Positions 1-7,641 of a stretch of DNA of 20,207 nucleotides are shown piece by piece. A program made the position numbers and the translations under genes. The first letter of the stretch is position 1; the number at the start of each line of letters is the position of its first letter. The notes below the pieces were generated by a model. The model was not told the DNA's origin. It ran no database searches and saw only the letters and a program-made list of their open reading frames with translations. Source of the stretch: SURF-32 sp964648365 (GTDB taxonomy: Bacteria; Planctomycetota; Phycisphaerae; UBA1845); contig CAZYLK010000107.1 of assembly GCA_964648365.1 (NCBI GenBank), positions 1 to 20,207 on the forward strand. The letters are read 5' to 3'.

Positions 1-1136
1 ACGTCGCCGCGCTCCAGGGCGAGCACTGCGTGGCGGACGCGGCGGTTCTCGGTGACGACGTGTCGGACGCGGCGGGCGAGCGGCGGTGAATCGTCAAGGT
101 CGCACCTCTGAGACTCCTGAGGCGGCTTGGGGTTAACGATCGTGGCTGGGTCAATCGCGGCGGCGTCGTCGCAGGCCTTCTGGTCGACAGCAACGGCGGC
201 GCCAAGCGCTGCGGCATACATATCAAGCCGCTCGGCGCTCAACTTCCGCAGCGACGTGATGTGCGGATCGAGACGGTTCAGCGTCCGCACGGCCAGTTCG
301 CAATCGAGTCGGCGGCGGGCGTACTCACCCGCGGCGATGGCATGTCGCACGCCCGTGTCGATCACGACGATGCGTGCGTCGCCGAGATTCAGCGGAACGT
401 GCCGCGTCTTGATGGACTCACAGTCGATCAGCAGGGCGTGTCCGGCCCGGGCCATGATGCAGCACAGTTGATCCATCACGCCGCAGGGCGCGCCGGCGTA
501 GTCGTTTTCCGCCTTGCGGCATAGCGCGGCAAGTTCGAGATCGGACAGGTCAGCACGGACATACGGATGTTCGCCAGGGACTGCGACGACAGGGTCCGGC
601 AGTGAGCCGCGGGCTTGGGCCCGTGCGGACTTCCGGGCGTGATCCTGTGGGTCTGTCGGCGCCCGCTTCCACAATTCCAGGAGCGCTTTCGCCACGCCGA
701 CTTCGAGTGCTGCGGAACTCGACAGGCCCGCCCCGGCCGGCAGATCGCCGGTAATGAGCACGTCCGCGCCGATCACGGCATCGCGCCCGTCGCGGTCCGT
801 CACCAGCCGCGCGGCCAGCGCCGCCACGCCCGCGACGTATCGACCCCATCGCGGCAGGCTTCCTACCGCGGGCGCGTTCGGCCCGGCGCCATCCAGAATC
901 GTCGGCGGCAGTTCGAGCGATTCGTTTAATGGTGCGGAGTGAACGCGGACACGCCTATCGTCGCGCGGCGCGGCGGCAATGTTCAGGCCAAGGTCGATCG
1001 CGAAGGGCAGGACGAATCCATCGTTGTAGTCGGTGTGGTCGCCGATCAGGTTCACCCGGCCGGGCGCGCGGATGACGCACGTCGGCGGGCGGCCGTAGCG
1101 GCTTTGGAGATCTTGCTGCGGTGACGTGTCAGTCAT
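1..1136 (-). CDS. galK: Galactokinase, 3' end cut by window edge
   Basis: Likely phosphorylates galactose at C1 with ATP, first step of the Leloir pathway, in the cytoplasm. The minus frame is open from the ATG at 1134-1136 to the left edge, giving 378 residues. GHMP-kinase landmarks are in order: the galactokinase signature GRVNLIGDHTDYN at residues 27-38, the ATP-binding motif GAGLSSSAALE at about 135-145, and GAPCGVMDQ at about 215-223, carrying the expected catalytic Asp222. A stretch near the end (RRVRHVVTEN) also matches the family. The C-terminal Gly-rich motif and roughly the last 90 residues would lie outside the window. Two oddities: the usual Glu of GEHTDYN is Asp33 here, and about 35 extra residues (around 160-195) sit between motifs 2 and 3. 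No other Leloir gene is adjacent. The family call is firm; strict galactose specificity is less so. Confidence 0.9.
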   Translation of the reverse strand, partial: MTDTSPQQDLQSRYGRPPTCVIRAPGRVNLIGDHTDYNDGFVLPFAIDLGLNIAAAPRDDRRVRVHSAPLNESLELPPTILDGAGPNAPAVGSLPRWGRYVAGVAALAARLVTDRDGRDAVIGADVLITGDLPAGAGLSSSAALEVGVAKALLELWKRAPTDPQDHARKSARAQARGSLPDPVVAVPGEHPYVRADLSDLELAALCRKAENDYAGAPCGVMDQLCCIMARAGHALLIDCESIKTRHVPLNLGDARIVVIDTGVRHAIAAGEYARRRLDCELAVRTLNRLDPHITSLRKLSAERLDMYAAALGAAVAVDQKACDDAAAIDPATIVNPKPPQESQRCDLDDSPPLARRVRHVVTENRRVRHAVLALERGD

Positions 1137-1169
1137 TCAATGGGCCGATCCGATGTCGGTTGGACCCGG

Positions 1170-1194
1170 GAATATCGAACGTCGAATAACGAAT
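1170..1194. repeat. GAATNNC heptamer run
   Basis: The plus strand reads as consecutive 7-mers GAATATC, GAACGTC, GAATAAC followed by GAAT. This is the same 7-bp unit that builds the larger inverted element at 7641-7750 and the remnant at 10306-10320, so it is part of a dispersed intergenic family in this genome. Confidence 0.6.
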
Positions 1195-1233
1195 GCAGAT
1201 TTCGCAGTCACCGGGTCGTCGCCGGACGGCGCT

Positions 1234-1374
1234 GGGGTGGCACGGTCTCGTCTTCGAGGCCGTGGGGCCGAACTTCCATAGCCACGGTCCGACTTCGGTG
1301 GCTGCGAATATCAATAGAGCCGGGTATACCCGTGCTTCTTCGCCACGGCCTCGAAGACGAGACCGTGCCACCCC
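1234..1374. repeat. Perfect 32-bp inverted repeat with 77-bp centre
   Basis: Bases 1234-1265 and 1343-1374 are exact reverse complements over 32 bp (core GGTGGCACGGTCTCGTC). They enclose 77 bp that themselves contain a small hairpin and a 12-bp palindrome. In RNA from either strand the arms would form a long stem. It lies between the stop codon of the binding-protein gene and the start of galK, both on the minus strand, so it could act as a transcription or processing barrier, or it may simply be two inverted copies of a dispersed repeat. Confidence 0.85.
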
Positions 1375-1421
1375 CCTTGCGCGTCATGCTTTGTATGCCT
1401 GAAGTATCACGCACGGCATTC

Positions 1422-2468
1422 TCACGGGCGCGGCTCGGATGGACCTGCTTGAGCGGCCGCTTTCGCATTCACATCAACTGGCGCCCAACTCGGATGCAAC
1501 AGCCGGGCAATCGCCTCGATCACGTCCGGATAGCGCGGCGACGGAATCAGGGCGTTGTTCAACTCGTCTCCTATGAAAAAAATGCGTCCATCCGCCAGCG
1601 CGGGCGTGGGGCCGACGCGCTGCCACTGTTCGAGCATCTGCCGCTTCAACGCTTCCGTGAGCCGCACTTCCGGCATCAATTCGATGATCACGTCCGGGCG
1701 GCCGGTCAGGACGGACTCCATGCTGACCGTCGGATAGGCCATATCCGTCCTGCCGTAGAGGTTCTCGCCGCCGGCGATGTCGATCAACTCATCGACGTAC
1801 GTGCCCGGCCCGGCGGTGAACACGTCTTCGAGTTCGGTCGGATCGCGGGCGAGTGTGATCAGCACCCGCGGCCGCGGCCTGTCGCCGAGCACGGCCGCGA
1901 CGTGTCGCTTGATCGCTGCGATGCGCTCGTTGAAGCCTCGTTCGACCTCGGCCGCCGCCTCTGGGCGACCCGTGATCGCTCCCAACTCGCGGATGCAGCG
2001 CGGGATGTCCGCCAGCCGCTCGGTCGGGTCGTGATAGACGCGGACGCCCAGCCGGCTGCACAGTTGCTCGACGTCTTCGCTGCGCCCGCGGAGCACGACC
2101 AGGTCCGGCCGCAGGGTGGTGATCAACTCCAGGTTCGGGTCGAACAGCCCGCCGACGCGCGGCCGGTCGGCCAGTTCCGGCGGGTAGACGCAAAACTTGT
2201 CGACGCCAACGATCGCGTCACCCGCGCCGATGGCGCAGAGGATCTCGGCCGAGTTGGGGGCGATGGTGACGATGCGTCGCGGGGCGGCCGCGGCCAGTGG
2301 GGCGGGGTATGTCTGCGACGCGCGTTCGGTCGCCGAACCGGTGGGCGGGGTATCGCGGGCCGGTCGCGCGGGCGAGTCGGCGGGAGGCCTACAGCACACG
2401 AAGCACGCGAGCGCTGCGCTCAGAGCTGCGATCCACGCGAGGGTTGCTATCCGGGGGGACGTTTGCAT
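1422..2468 (-). CDS. BtuF/FepB-like periplasmic metal-chelate binding protein
   Basis: 348 residues, predicted substrate-binding component of an ABC importer for cobalamin, haem or a ferric siderophore. After a hydrophobic export signal (about residues 8-26, ending in a Cys-rich stretch CFVCC) and a Pro/Ala/Thr-rich linker, the mature domain begins at about residue 63 with RRIVTIAPNSAEILCAIGAG. This is followed by GVDKFCVYPPEL and LITTLRPDLVVL, the typical N-lobe pattern of helical-backbone metal receptors such as BtuF. The C-lobe includes the ENLYG...YPTVSMESVL type segment. The start has an AGGAA Shine-Dalgarno a few bases upstream. A lipobox is only weakly suggested (ALAC), so lipid anchoring is uncertain. 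No permease or ATPase gene is next to it here, so the ligand is undetermined. Confidence 0.85.
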   Translation of the reverse strand: MQTSPRIATLAWIAALSAALACFVCCRPPADSPARPARDTPPTGSATERASQTYPAPLAAAAPRRIVTIAPNSAEILCAIGAGDAIVGVDKFCVYPPELADRPRVGGLFDPNLELITTLRPDLVVLRGRSEDVEQLCSRLGVRVYHDPTERLADIPRCIRELGAITGRPEAAAEVERGFNERIAAIKRHVAAVLGDRPRPRVLITLARDPTELEDVFTAGPGTYVDELIDIAGGENLYGRTDMAYPTVSMESVLTGRPDVIIELMPEVRLTEALKRQMLEQWQRVGPTPALADGRIFFIGDELNNALIPSPRYPDVIEAIARLLHPSWAPVDVNAKAAAQAGPSEPRP

Positions 2469-2660
2469 AGGGTTCCTGCGATTCCGGGCAACGCCCGGCG
2501 TTCGGGTAGATGCATGTTGCGCCAGTTTGCTCGGTGGGACAAGCGGCGCGCGGGCATCGAGTCATGGGCCGCCTTGGATCGGCGGGGGCGTCCTGTTACA
2601 GTTTCGTATGTGCGGTGCGCGTGACGGATGGATCAGGGTCGGCGTACGGTAGTACCAGCG

Positions 2661-2849
2661 ATGAAGTCCAGCGGGTGCCATATCGCGTTGTCGGGAGCCG
2701 TTTCGTTCATCATGGCGTGGCTTCTCGGCACACTGACGTCGGAATGGCTAGCCGGTACCGCCGCGGGGATGGCGATCGGCTTCGTCATCCTGTCCGGCGG
2801 TGCGTGGTGCTGGCGACGGCTGAGCCGGTGGGATAAAGGCACTGGATGA
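2661..2849 (+). CDS. Possible small two-helix membrane protein
   Basis: A 62-residue frame starting MKSSGCHIALSG. It has two hydrophobic stretches, about residues 7-26 (HIALSGAVSFIMAWLLGTL) and 32-52 (AGTAAGMAIGFVILSGGAW), followed by a basic tail WRRLSRWDKGTG that would fit a cytoplasmic end by the positive-inside rule. An upstream in-frame ATG at 2628 would add 11 residues. Neither start has a strong ribosome binding site. It sits alone on the plus strand between two minus-strand genes. The hydrophobic pattern argues for a real small protein, but I do not recognise a family and coding by chance is possible. Confidence 0.4.
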   Translation: MKSSGCHIALSGAVSFIMAWLLGTLTSEWLAGTAAGMAIGFVILSGGAWCWRRLSRWDKGTG

Positions 2850-2924
2850 GTTCGTCATGGTGGCCGGTTTCATACATGCACCGGTTCTCAATGCTCGGGC
2901 AGGAGACAAGGTCGCCGTCTCGCT

Positions 2925-2964
2925 CTTCCCTTACTCCCTTACTCCCTTACTCCCTCACTCCCTA
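2925..2964. repeat. ACTCCCT heptamer tandem tract (copy A)
   Basis: The plus strand is a run of 7-bp units of the form CTCCCTT/A or ACTCCCT. It lies just past the stop codon of the glycosyltransferase gene, so on that gene's coding strand the tract is purine-rich (GGGAGTN). Confidence 0.85.
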
Positions 2965-2975
2965 TCCGAGCCGCA

Positions 2976-3677
2976 TCAGTCAAAGAACCGGAACCGTATA
3001 ATCGCCAGCACCGCCGTCAGCGCATCCCGCCAGCCGATCTTCTTGCCCTCGGCGTAGGTACGCCCCGCGTAGCTGATGCCGACCTCATAGATGCGCCAGC
3101 CGCCGCGGGCGACCTTGGCGGTCAGTTCCGGTTCGATGGTGAAGCGCTTGCTCTTGAGGTCTATGGTGTCGAGAACCTTCTTGCGGAAGACCTTATAGCA
3201 TGTTTCCATGTCGGTCAGGTTGAGGTCGGTCATCATGTTGGAAAAAAGCGTGAGCATTCGGTTGCCGACGCTGTGCCAGAAGTAGAGTACGCGGTGGGCG
3301 TCGCTGCCGACGAAGCGGGAGCCGAAGACCACGTCCGCCTTGCCGGAAAGGATCGGCGCCAGCAGCTTGCCGTAATCGTTGGGGTCGTATTCGAGGTCGG
3401 CGTCCTGAATGATGACCACGTCGCCGGTGGCCAGCTTGAAGCCTTCGCGCAGGGCCGCCCCCTTGCCCTGGTTGAAGTCTTGCAGCTTGATGGTGAAGTT
3501 GGCGTCCGGCCAGCGCTCCTTGAGCTTCGGATAGAGGTCCCGCGTGCCGTCGCTGCTGGCGTCGTCGACCATGACGATCTGCCGCTCCATGCCGACATCG
3601 ACCGCCAGCACCCGCGAGACGAGTTCCTCGAGGGTGTGAACTTCGTTGTAAACCGGTATGACGATGGATAATCGCAT
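2976..3677 (-). CDS. Family 2 glycosyltransferase, polyprenyl-phosphate sugar transferase type
   Basis: 233 residues with the fold of dolichyl-phosphate mannose synthase: transfer of a sugar from a nucleotide donor, probably to a polyprenyl phosphate at the inner face of the membrane. The protein opens directly with the GT-A strand MRLSIVIPVYNE, then VMVDDASSDGT (residues 36-45), NQGKGAALREGF (69-80), the metal-binding DxD-type motif QDADLEYDP (91-99), and VVFGSRFVG (117-124). The ETCYKVFRK and FTIEPELTAKVA stretches match the acceptor and membrane-facing part of DPM1-like enzymes. There is no C-terminal transmembrane domain, so it is the short soluble or peripheral form. I chose the ATG at 3675-3677; an upstream in-frame ATG at 3722 would add 15 residues (MPTGRTASP...) that overlap the repeat side and do not look like family sequence. 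The acceptor pathway is not shown by its neighbours. Confidence 0.9.
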   Translation of the reverse strand: MRLSIVIPVYNEVHTLEELVSRVLAVDVGMERQIVMVDDASSDGTRDLYPKLKERWPDANFTIKLQDFNQGKGAALREGFKLATGDVVIIQDADLEYDPNDYGKLLAPILSGKADVVFGSRFVGSDAHRVLYFWHSVGNRMLTLFSNMMTDLNLTDMETCYKVFRKKVLDTIDLKSKRFTIEPELTAKVARGGWRIYEVGISYAGRTYAEGKKIGWRDALTAVLAIIRFRFFD

Positions 3678-3739
3678 GAAGTTGTCAGGGTGTCCCGGCG
3701 AAGCGGTTCGGCCTGTCGGCACTGTTCGTGGGTCAGATT

Positions 3740-3889
3740 ACCGGCTGAAAGCCGGTGCTGCATTCAACTCACCGGTTAGAAACCGGTGCCACACTGAGAT
3801 CACCGGTTGGAAACCGGTGCTGCATTCAACTCACCGGTTAGAAACCGGTGCTGCATTCAACTCACCGGTTACAAACCGGTGCCACATCG
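3740..3889. repeat. Five-unit 31-bp tandem array of ACCGGTT hairpins
   Basis: Units begin at 3740, 3771, 3802, 3833 and 3864, exactly 31 bp apart, the last cut short. Each contains a short palindrome of the form ACCGGTTNGAAACCGGT followed by GCYRCA and a 7-10 bp tail. Two tail types alternate (TGCATTCAACTC in units 1, 3, 4; CCACACTGAGATC or CCACATCGG in units 2, 5). Every unit can form a small hairpin. The array fills the gap between the 5' end of the glycosyltransferase gene and the 3' end of the isomerase gene, both on the minus strand. Confidence 0.9.
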
Positions 3890-3896
3890 GAAGAAA

Positions 3897-4913
3897 CTAC
3901 GTCGTAAATCCCCGTGCGACCAGATCCTGGATGTCGATCATGCCCAGCAGACGCTGGTCGTCGTCGATGACGGGCAGTTCGTCGATCGCATGGTGCTGCA
4001 TGATCCGGAGAGCCTCCACCGCCCGTTCCGCCTGCCCGATCGACTTCGGCCGTCGCGTCATGACTTCGGTGACGGCCATGCCGACGCGGTCGCCGGGCGT
4101 CTTGAACATGCGGAAGAAGTCGCCCTGCGTCACGATCCCGGCCAGTCGTCCGGCGTCGTCCACCACACAGGCCGCACCCGCACGTCGGGGCGCTGCCTTG
4201 ATCGACTCCCAGCACTCGCCCAGGGTCGCGCCTGAGCCCACCCGCGGGCAGTCCGCCCCGGTCCGCATCACCTCGTGGGCCTTCATCAGGAACCGCCCCA
4301 GCGCGCCGCCCGGGTGGTTGCGGGCGTACTGGTCGGGGCTGAAGTCAATGCACTCCATGACCGTCAAGGCCAGCGCGTCTCCCATCGCCAGCATGGCCGC
4401 GGCCGACGAACTCGGGGCCAGCCCCAGCGGGCAGGCTTCCTCGGTGCGCCCGATGTCCAGCACGATGTCCGCGTGCGCGGCGGCCCGGGAGGCCGGATTC
4501 CCGGTCACCAGGATCACTTTGCATCCCATACGCTGAAGCAGGGGCATGAGTTCGACCAGCTCTGAACCCCCGCTCTTGCTGAAGGCGAGAATCACGTCGT
4601 CACCGTGGATCATCCCGATGTCGCCGTGGAGCGCCTCGATAGGGTGGAATCGGTAGGCCAGCGTCCCGGTGCTCGCGAGCGTCGCTTGCACCTTGTTGCC
4701 GATAAGTCCCGCCTTGCCCATTCCCGTCACGCCGACGCGCCCGCGCATCGCGACCATGGCTTCAACCGCGGCGACGAACGCGCCGCCCAGCCGCGCCTCC
4801 GCATCGAGGATGGCGTCGCTTTCCGTCCTCAGGATCGCCCGGCCGCGCGCGAGGATCCGGGCCGACCGCTCGTCGGCCGGGTGCGTGCCGCCGGTGGGGG
4901 GGTCTGCACTCAT
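3897..4913 (-). CDS. kdsD: Arabinose-5-phosphate isomerase, SIS plus two CBS domains
   Basis: 338 residues, close to the 328 of E. coli KdsD. It interconverts ribulose-5-phosphate and arabinose-5-phosphate, the entry to Kdo synthesis. The SIS domain (about 45-195) has GVTGMGKAGLIG with Lys67, ALHGDIGM with His96, FSKSGGSELVEL with Glu118, and YARNHPGGALG with His200. These line up with the Lys, His, Glu and His active-site residues described for KdsD. Two CBS domains follow at about 213-270 and 280-335 (AACVVDDAGRLAGIVTQGDF and DELPVIDDDQRLLGMIDIQD). I start at the ATG at 4911-4913 (MSADPPTGG). The frame is open for 51 more codons upstream, but those are Arg/Gly-rich and unlike the family. 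It may be the KpsF paralogue rather than KdsD; no Kdo genes are in view. Confidence 0.9.
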   Translation of the reverse strand: MSADPPTGGTHPADERSARILARGRAILRTESDAILDAEARLGGAFVAAVEAMVAMRGRVGVTGMGKAGLIGNKVQATLASTGTLAYRFHPIEALHGDIGMIHGDDVILAFSKSGGSELVELMPLLQRMGCKVILVTGNPASRAAAHADIVLDIGRTEEACPLGLAPSSSAAAMLAMGDALALTVMECIDFSPDQYARNHPGGALGRFLMKAHEVMRTGADCPRVGSGATLGECWESIKAAPRRAGAACVVDDAGRLAGIVTQGDFFRMFKTPGDRVGMAVTEVMTRRPKSIGQAERAVEALRIMQHHAIDELPVIDDDQRLLGMIDIQDLVARGFTT

Positions 4914-5282
4914 GGAGCCGCATTGTTGCCCCCGAGGGACCGCAACGCAACCATCCCGAGCGACCACCCTGGCGCATGTCACCGCCGCCAGGCGCCCGCG
5001 TCGGTCGCGCCGTCCTGGCAACCGCAGAGCGCCGCGGCCTACAGTTTGGTGGGTAATAGTGCTCACGTTCCAGCGTCAAAAACGAGTCCCATAAACGGAA
5101 TAACCCGAAAATTTTACCCTGTTCAACATCGCCGCGTTATAATGGCCCCGTCGAGCCGGATGCCGTTCGTGGCGCCCGGTTTGGATTGGGAACGAACACG
5201 GAGTGGGGCGTGGTCCAGGGTTGGGACGCCGCCGCCGGCTGGAGGATGGTTTGCCCCGCCGGTGCGGATCGCGGAGAGTTGG
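4914..5282. other. Divergent intergenic region between kdsD and xerD
   Basis: This 369-base stretch separates the divergent kdsD and xerD starts. It should contain promoters for both. The only striking element is a perfect TATAAT on the plus strand at 5138-5143 inside a locally AT-richer segment (5090-5145). The part from 5180 to 5275 is GC-rich and would be a long untranslated leader of xerD. Open frames continue through the region on both strands, but their translations are Arg/Pro-rich and resemble no protein I know. Confidence 0.5.
5115..5143 (+). promoter_or_regulatory. Candidate sigma-70-like promoter for xerD
   Basis: A perfect -10 hexamer TATAAT lies at 5138-5143 in an otherwise GC-rich genome. 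The sequence 16-18 bases upstream (around TTACCC) matches the -35 consensus poorly. If used, transcription would begin near 5150 and leave a leader of about 130 nt before the xerD start. Confidence 0.4.
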
Positions 5283-6212
5283 ATGTCGACGCTCGTACAG
5301 ACACCACCGCTGGCGCGGAAGTACCGCACGCCGGATCTGGTCAAGCGGTACCTCGACTACCTCTTCATCGAGTGCGGGCTGGCCGGCAACACGATCACCG
5401 CCTACCAGCGTGATCTCGTGGACTTCTGGGATCATCTCGTGGAGGCGGGCGTCGACCTGCGCGAGCTGTCCGTCTGCGACGTTCGCGATCACCTGATGGT
5501 CTTGCAGCAGCGCGGCCTGGCTGTGTCGAGCATCGCCCGGCATCTGGCCGCGATCAAGATGTTCGTCCGCTACCTGTTCGCCGAGCGGCTGATCCGCCAT
5601 GACCTGGCAGCCCTGCTGGAGACGCCCAAGCGCTGGCAGCGCATCCCCGACGTGCTCCATTACGAGCAGGTCGAGGCGCTCATCAACGCGCCGGACGCCA
5701 CGGACGAGTACTATCTGCGCGACCGCGCCCTGTTGGAACTGCTGTACGCTACGGGGTTGCGGGTCACGGAAGTGGCGGAATTGCCCATCGGCCAGGTGAA
5801 TCTGAAGGTCGGCTACCTGCGCTGCATCGGCAAGGGACGCAAAGAGCGAATCGTGCCAATCGGGCGCAAGGCGATCGCGGCCGTCGAAGCGTATCTGGAG
5901 CACATGCGACCCCAGTTGCTGGGCTCGCGCTACACGGATGCGCTCTTCCTCTCGCGGACCGGCCGTCCCCTGGACCGGTCGAACATCTGGCGCATCGTCC
6001 GCAAGTACGCCATCATTGCCGGCGTCGAGCGGAAAGTGTCGCCGCATACCCTGCGTCACTGCTTCGCGACGCATCTGCTGGTCGGCGGGGCCGATTTGCG
6101 CGTGGTGCAGGAGTTGCTCGGGCACGCCGACGTGACGACGACCGAGATCTACACCCACGTCGATCCGACGCACCTGAAGCGCGTTCACAAAAGTTGCCAC
6201 CCCCGGCCGTAG
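5283..6212 (+). CDS. xerD: XerD-like site-specific tyrosine recombinase
   Basis: 309 residues, near the usual ~300 for XerC/XerD, which resolve chromosome dimers at dif. The N-terminal SAM-like core-binding domain (about 15-105) contains YLDYLFIECGLAGNTITAY. The catalytic domain carries the full set: Arg160 in YATGLRVTE, Lys184 in IGKGRKER, His255-x-x-Arg258 in SPHTLRHCFATHLL, His281 in LGHADVTTTEIY, and nucleophile Tyr290 in IYTHV. The C-terminal end LKRVHKSCHPRP resembles the XerD tail more than XerC. The ATG at 5283 is preceded by GGAGAG at a sensible spacing. The frame is open far upstream (to about 4605), but that translation overlaps kdsD and is not protein-like. No mobile-element genes accompany it, which fits a housekeeping role. 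Confidence 0.93.
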   Translation: MSTLVQTPPLARKYRTPDLVKRYLDYLFIECGLAGNTITAYQRDLVDFWDHLVEAGVDLRELSVCDVRDHLMVLQQRGLAVSSIARHLAAIKMFVRYLFAERLIRHDLAALLETPKRWQRIPDVLHYEQVEALINAPDATDEYYLRDRALLELLYATGLRVTEVAELPIGQVNLKVGYLRCIGKGRKERIVPIGRKAIAAVEAYLEHMRPQLLGSRYTDALFLSRTGRPLDRSNIWRIVRKYAIIAGVERKVSPHTLRHCFATHLLVGGADLRVVQELLGHADVTTTEIYTHVDPTHLKRVHKSCHPRP

Positions 6213-6498
6213 CCGGCGCCGCCTCCGGTGCGTCGCATGGGCGTTTCGAGTCCCCCCGGCTGGGCAGTCGCCCGGCTCCATCCACGGCCCGCGGCCGCCG
6301 ACCGTCGCGGCCAGCCGGGCGGCCTGCCTGCGTGACGCGGTGTCAACGTCTCGTTAAGATGGGACGGCGTTTCCGCGGACGAAGGCCGTCGCCGAACCAT
6401 CCGCGTGGCACGCACGTTGCTGGCAGAACGTGGGCGCTCCAGACCGCCCCGGAGCAGCCCGCTGCACCGACTTCGACCCTTGCGGGATTGTATTGACG

Positions 6499-7641
6499 AT
6501 GGATTTTGACCTTCCCGACGATCTGGTGGCCCTGAAGGATCTGGCGGCGAAGTTCGCGGCTGAGCACGTCGCCCCCTTCGCCCGCGCGTGGGACCGCGAC
6601 GCCGACATCCCGCGGAGCCTGATCGCCAAACTGGGCGAAACCGGCTTCATGGGCATCTTCGTCCCGCCGGAACTCGGCGGCTCGGGCCTGGGCGACATGG
6701 GCGCGGCCGTGATCATGGAGGAGTTCGCCCGCTACTGCGGCGCCACCGCCCTGATGCTCGACGCCCACAATTCGCTCTGCATCGCCCACATCCTGGTTGG
6801 CGCCAGCGACGCTCAGAAACAGAAGTACCTGCCGAAGCTGGCGACCGGCGAGCACCTGGGCGCCTGGGCGCTGACCGAGCCGGGCAGCGGCTCGGACGCG
6901 GTCGCGATGTCGACGACGGCGGTGGAACAGGGCGGCCAGTGGGTGCTGAACGGCGCCAAGCAGTTCATCACCAACGGCCACTACGCGGACGTGTTCGTCG
7001 TGATGGCACGTACGAAGCCGGAGGGGGGCAAGGACGGCATCAGCGCCTTCATCGTCGAGCGCGGCACGCCCGGCATGGAGATCGGCCCGAAAGAGGACAA
7101 GCTGGGCATGAGGGCATCGGACACCGTGCCGCTGACCTTCGACAACTGCCGCGTTCCCAAAGAAAACCTCTGCGGCAAGCTGCACAACGGCTTCCGCGAT
7201 ACGTTGAAAGTGCTGGAGCGCGGGCGGATTACCATCTCGGCCCTGGCGGTGGGGCTGGCCCGCGGCGCGTTCGAGGAGGCGCTGGCCTATTCGCAGCAGC
7301 GCAAGTCCTTCGGCAAGCCGATCTTCGGGCACCAGTCGATCCAGTTCATGCTGGCGGACATGGCCACCGACATCGAAGCCGCCCGCCTGCTGACGCACCA
7401 GGCGGCGCTGATGTCCGACAGCGGCATCCGCTGCAACACAGAAACGTCGATGGCCAAGCTCTACTCGTCCGAAGCGGCCACCCGAATCGGCATGCAGGCC
7501 ATCCAGATTCACGGCGGGTACGGCTATACCAAGGAAATCCCCGTCGAACGCCTGATGCGCGACGCGAAACTCACCGAAATCGGCGAAGGCTCCAGCGAGA
7601 TCCAGCGCATGATCATCGCCAGGGCGATGCTGGACATCTAG
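6499..7641 (+). CDS. Acyl-CoA dehydrogenase (first of tandem pair)
   Basis: 380 residues, full length for a short- or medium-chain acyl-CoA dehydrogenase. It would oxidise an acyl-CoA to the trans-2-enoyl-CoA and pass electrons through FAD to ETF. The N-terminal helical domain holds AKFAAEHVAPFARAWDRD. The middle domain has the flavin/substrate motif LTEPGSGSDA (125-134) and NGAKQFITNG. The C-terminal domain has RKSFGKPIFGHQSIQFMLADMA, IHGGYGYTKEIPVERLMRDAK and catalytic base Glu363 in GEGSSEIQR. I start at the ATG at 6499 because MDFDLPDDL is the normal family beginning. It is followed by a second acyl-CoA dehydrogenase and a hydroxyacyl-CoA dehydrogenase on the same strand, consistent with a beta-oxidation or butyryl-CoA group. 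Chain-length specificity cannot be assigned. Confidence 0.93.
   Translation: MDFDLPDDLVALKDLAAKFAAEHVAPFARAWDRDADIPRSLIAKLGETGFMGIFVPPELGGSGLGDMGAAVIMEEFARYCGATALMLDAHNSLCIAHILVGASDAQKQKYLPKLATGEHLGAWALTEPGSGSDAVAMSTTAVEQGGQWVLNGAKQFITNGHYADVFVVMARTKPEGGKDGISAFIVERGTPGMEIGPKEDKLGMRASDTVPLTFDNCRVPKENLCGKLHNGFRDTLKVLERGRITISALAVGLARGAFEEALAYSQQRKSFGKPIFGHQSIQFMLADMATDIEAARLLTHQAALMSDSGIRCNTETSMAKLYSSEAATRIGMQAIQIHGGYGYTKEIPVERLMRDAKLTEIGEGSSEIQRMIIARAMLDI

Larger units (their letters stand above)
1137..1421. other. Intergenic repeat mosaic between galK and the binding-protein gene
   Basis: These 285 bases separate two minus-strand genes and show no convincing coding sequence. They hold, from left to right, a short (GAATNNC)-type heptamer run at 1170-1194, the left arm of a perfect 32-bp inverted repeat at 1234-1265, an inner hairpin (GCCAC...GTGGC around 1278-1300), a 12-bp palindrome CGGGTATACCCG at 1321-1332, and the right arm at 1343-1374. 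Open frames crossing this area in several directions result from the palindromes and the GC bias. Confidence 0.6.

Noticed and set aside
2388..2435. Lipoprotein signal in the BtuF-like protein
   Set aside because: The best lipobox is ALAC, with Ala rather than Leu/Val/Ile at -3, so I kept it as a plain export signal with uncertain anchoring.
1140..2624. 494-codon plus-strand frame over the binding-protein gene
   Set aside because: It is antisense to a gene with clear BtuF-like features and its composition (Arg, Gly, Asp rich) is that of a GC-bias shadow.
3740..3889. CRISPR array
   Set aside because: The unit is a 31-bp tandem repeat with no unique spacers. The short tails are themselves repeated, and no cas genes are near.
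4914..5066. N-terminal extension of KdsD
   Set aside because: The 51 extra codons are unlike any SIS protein, while the ATG at 4913 gives the normal family length.
4605..5282. Long N-terminal extension of the XerD frame
   Set aside because: The extension runs antisense through kdsD, translates to Arg/Gly/Pro-rich sequence, and the family start with a good ribosome binding site is at 5283.
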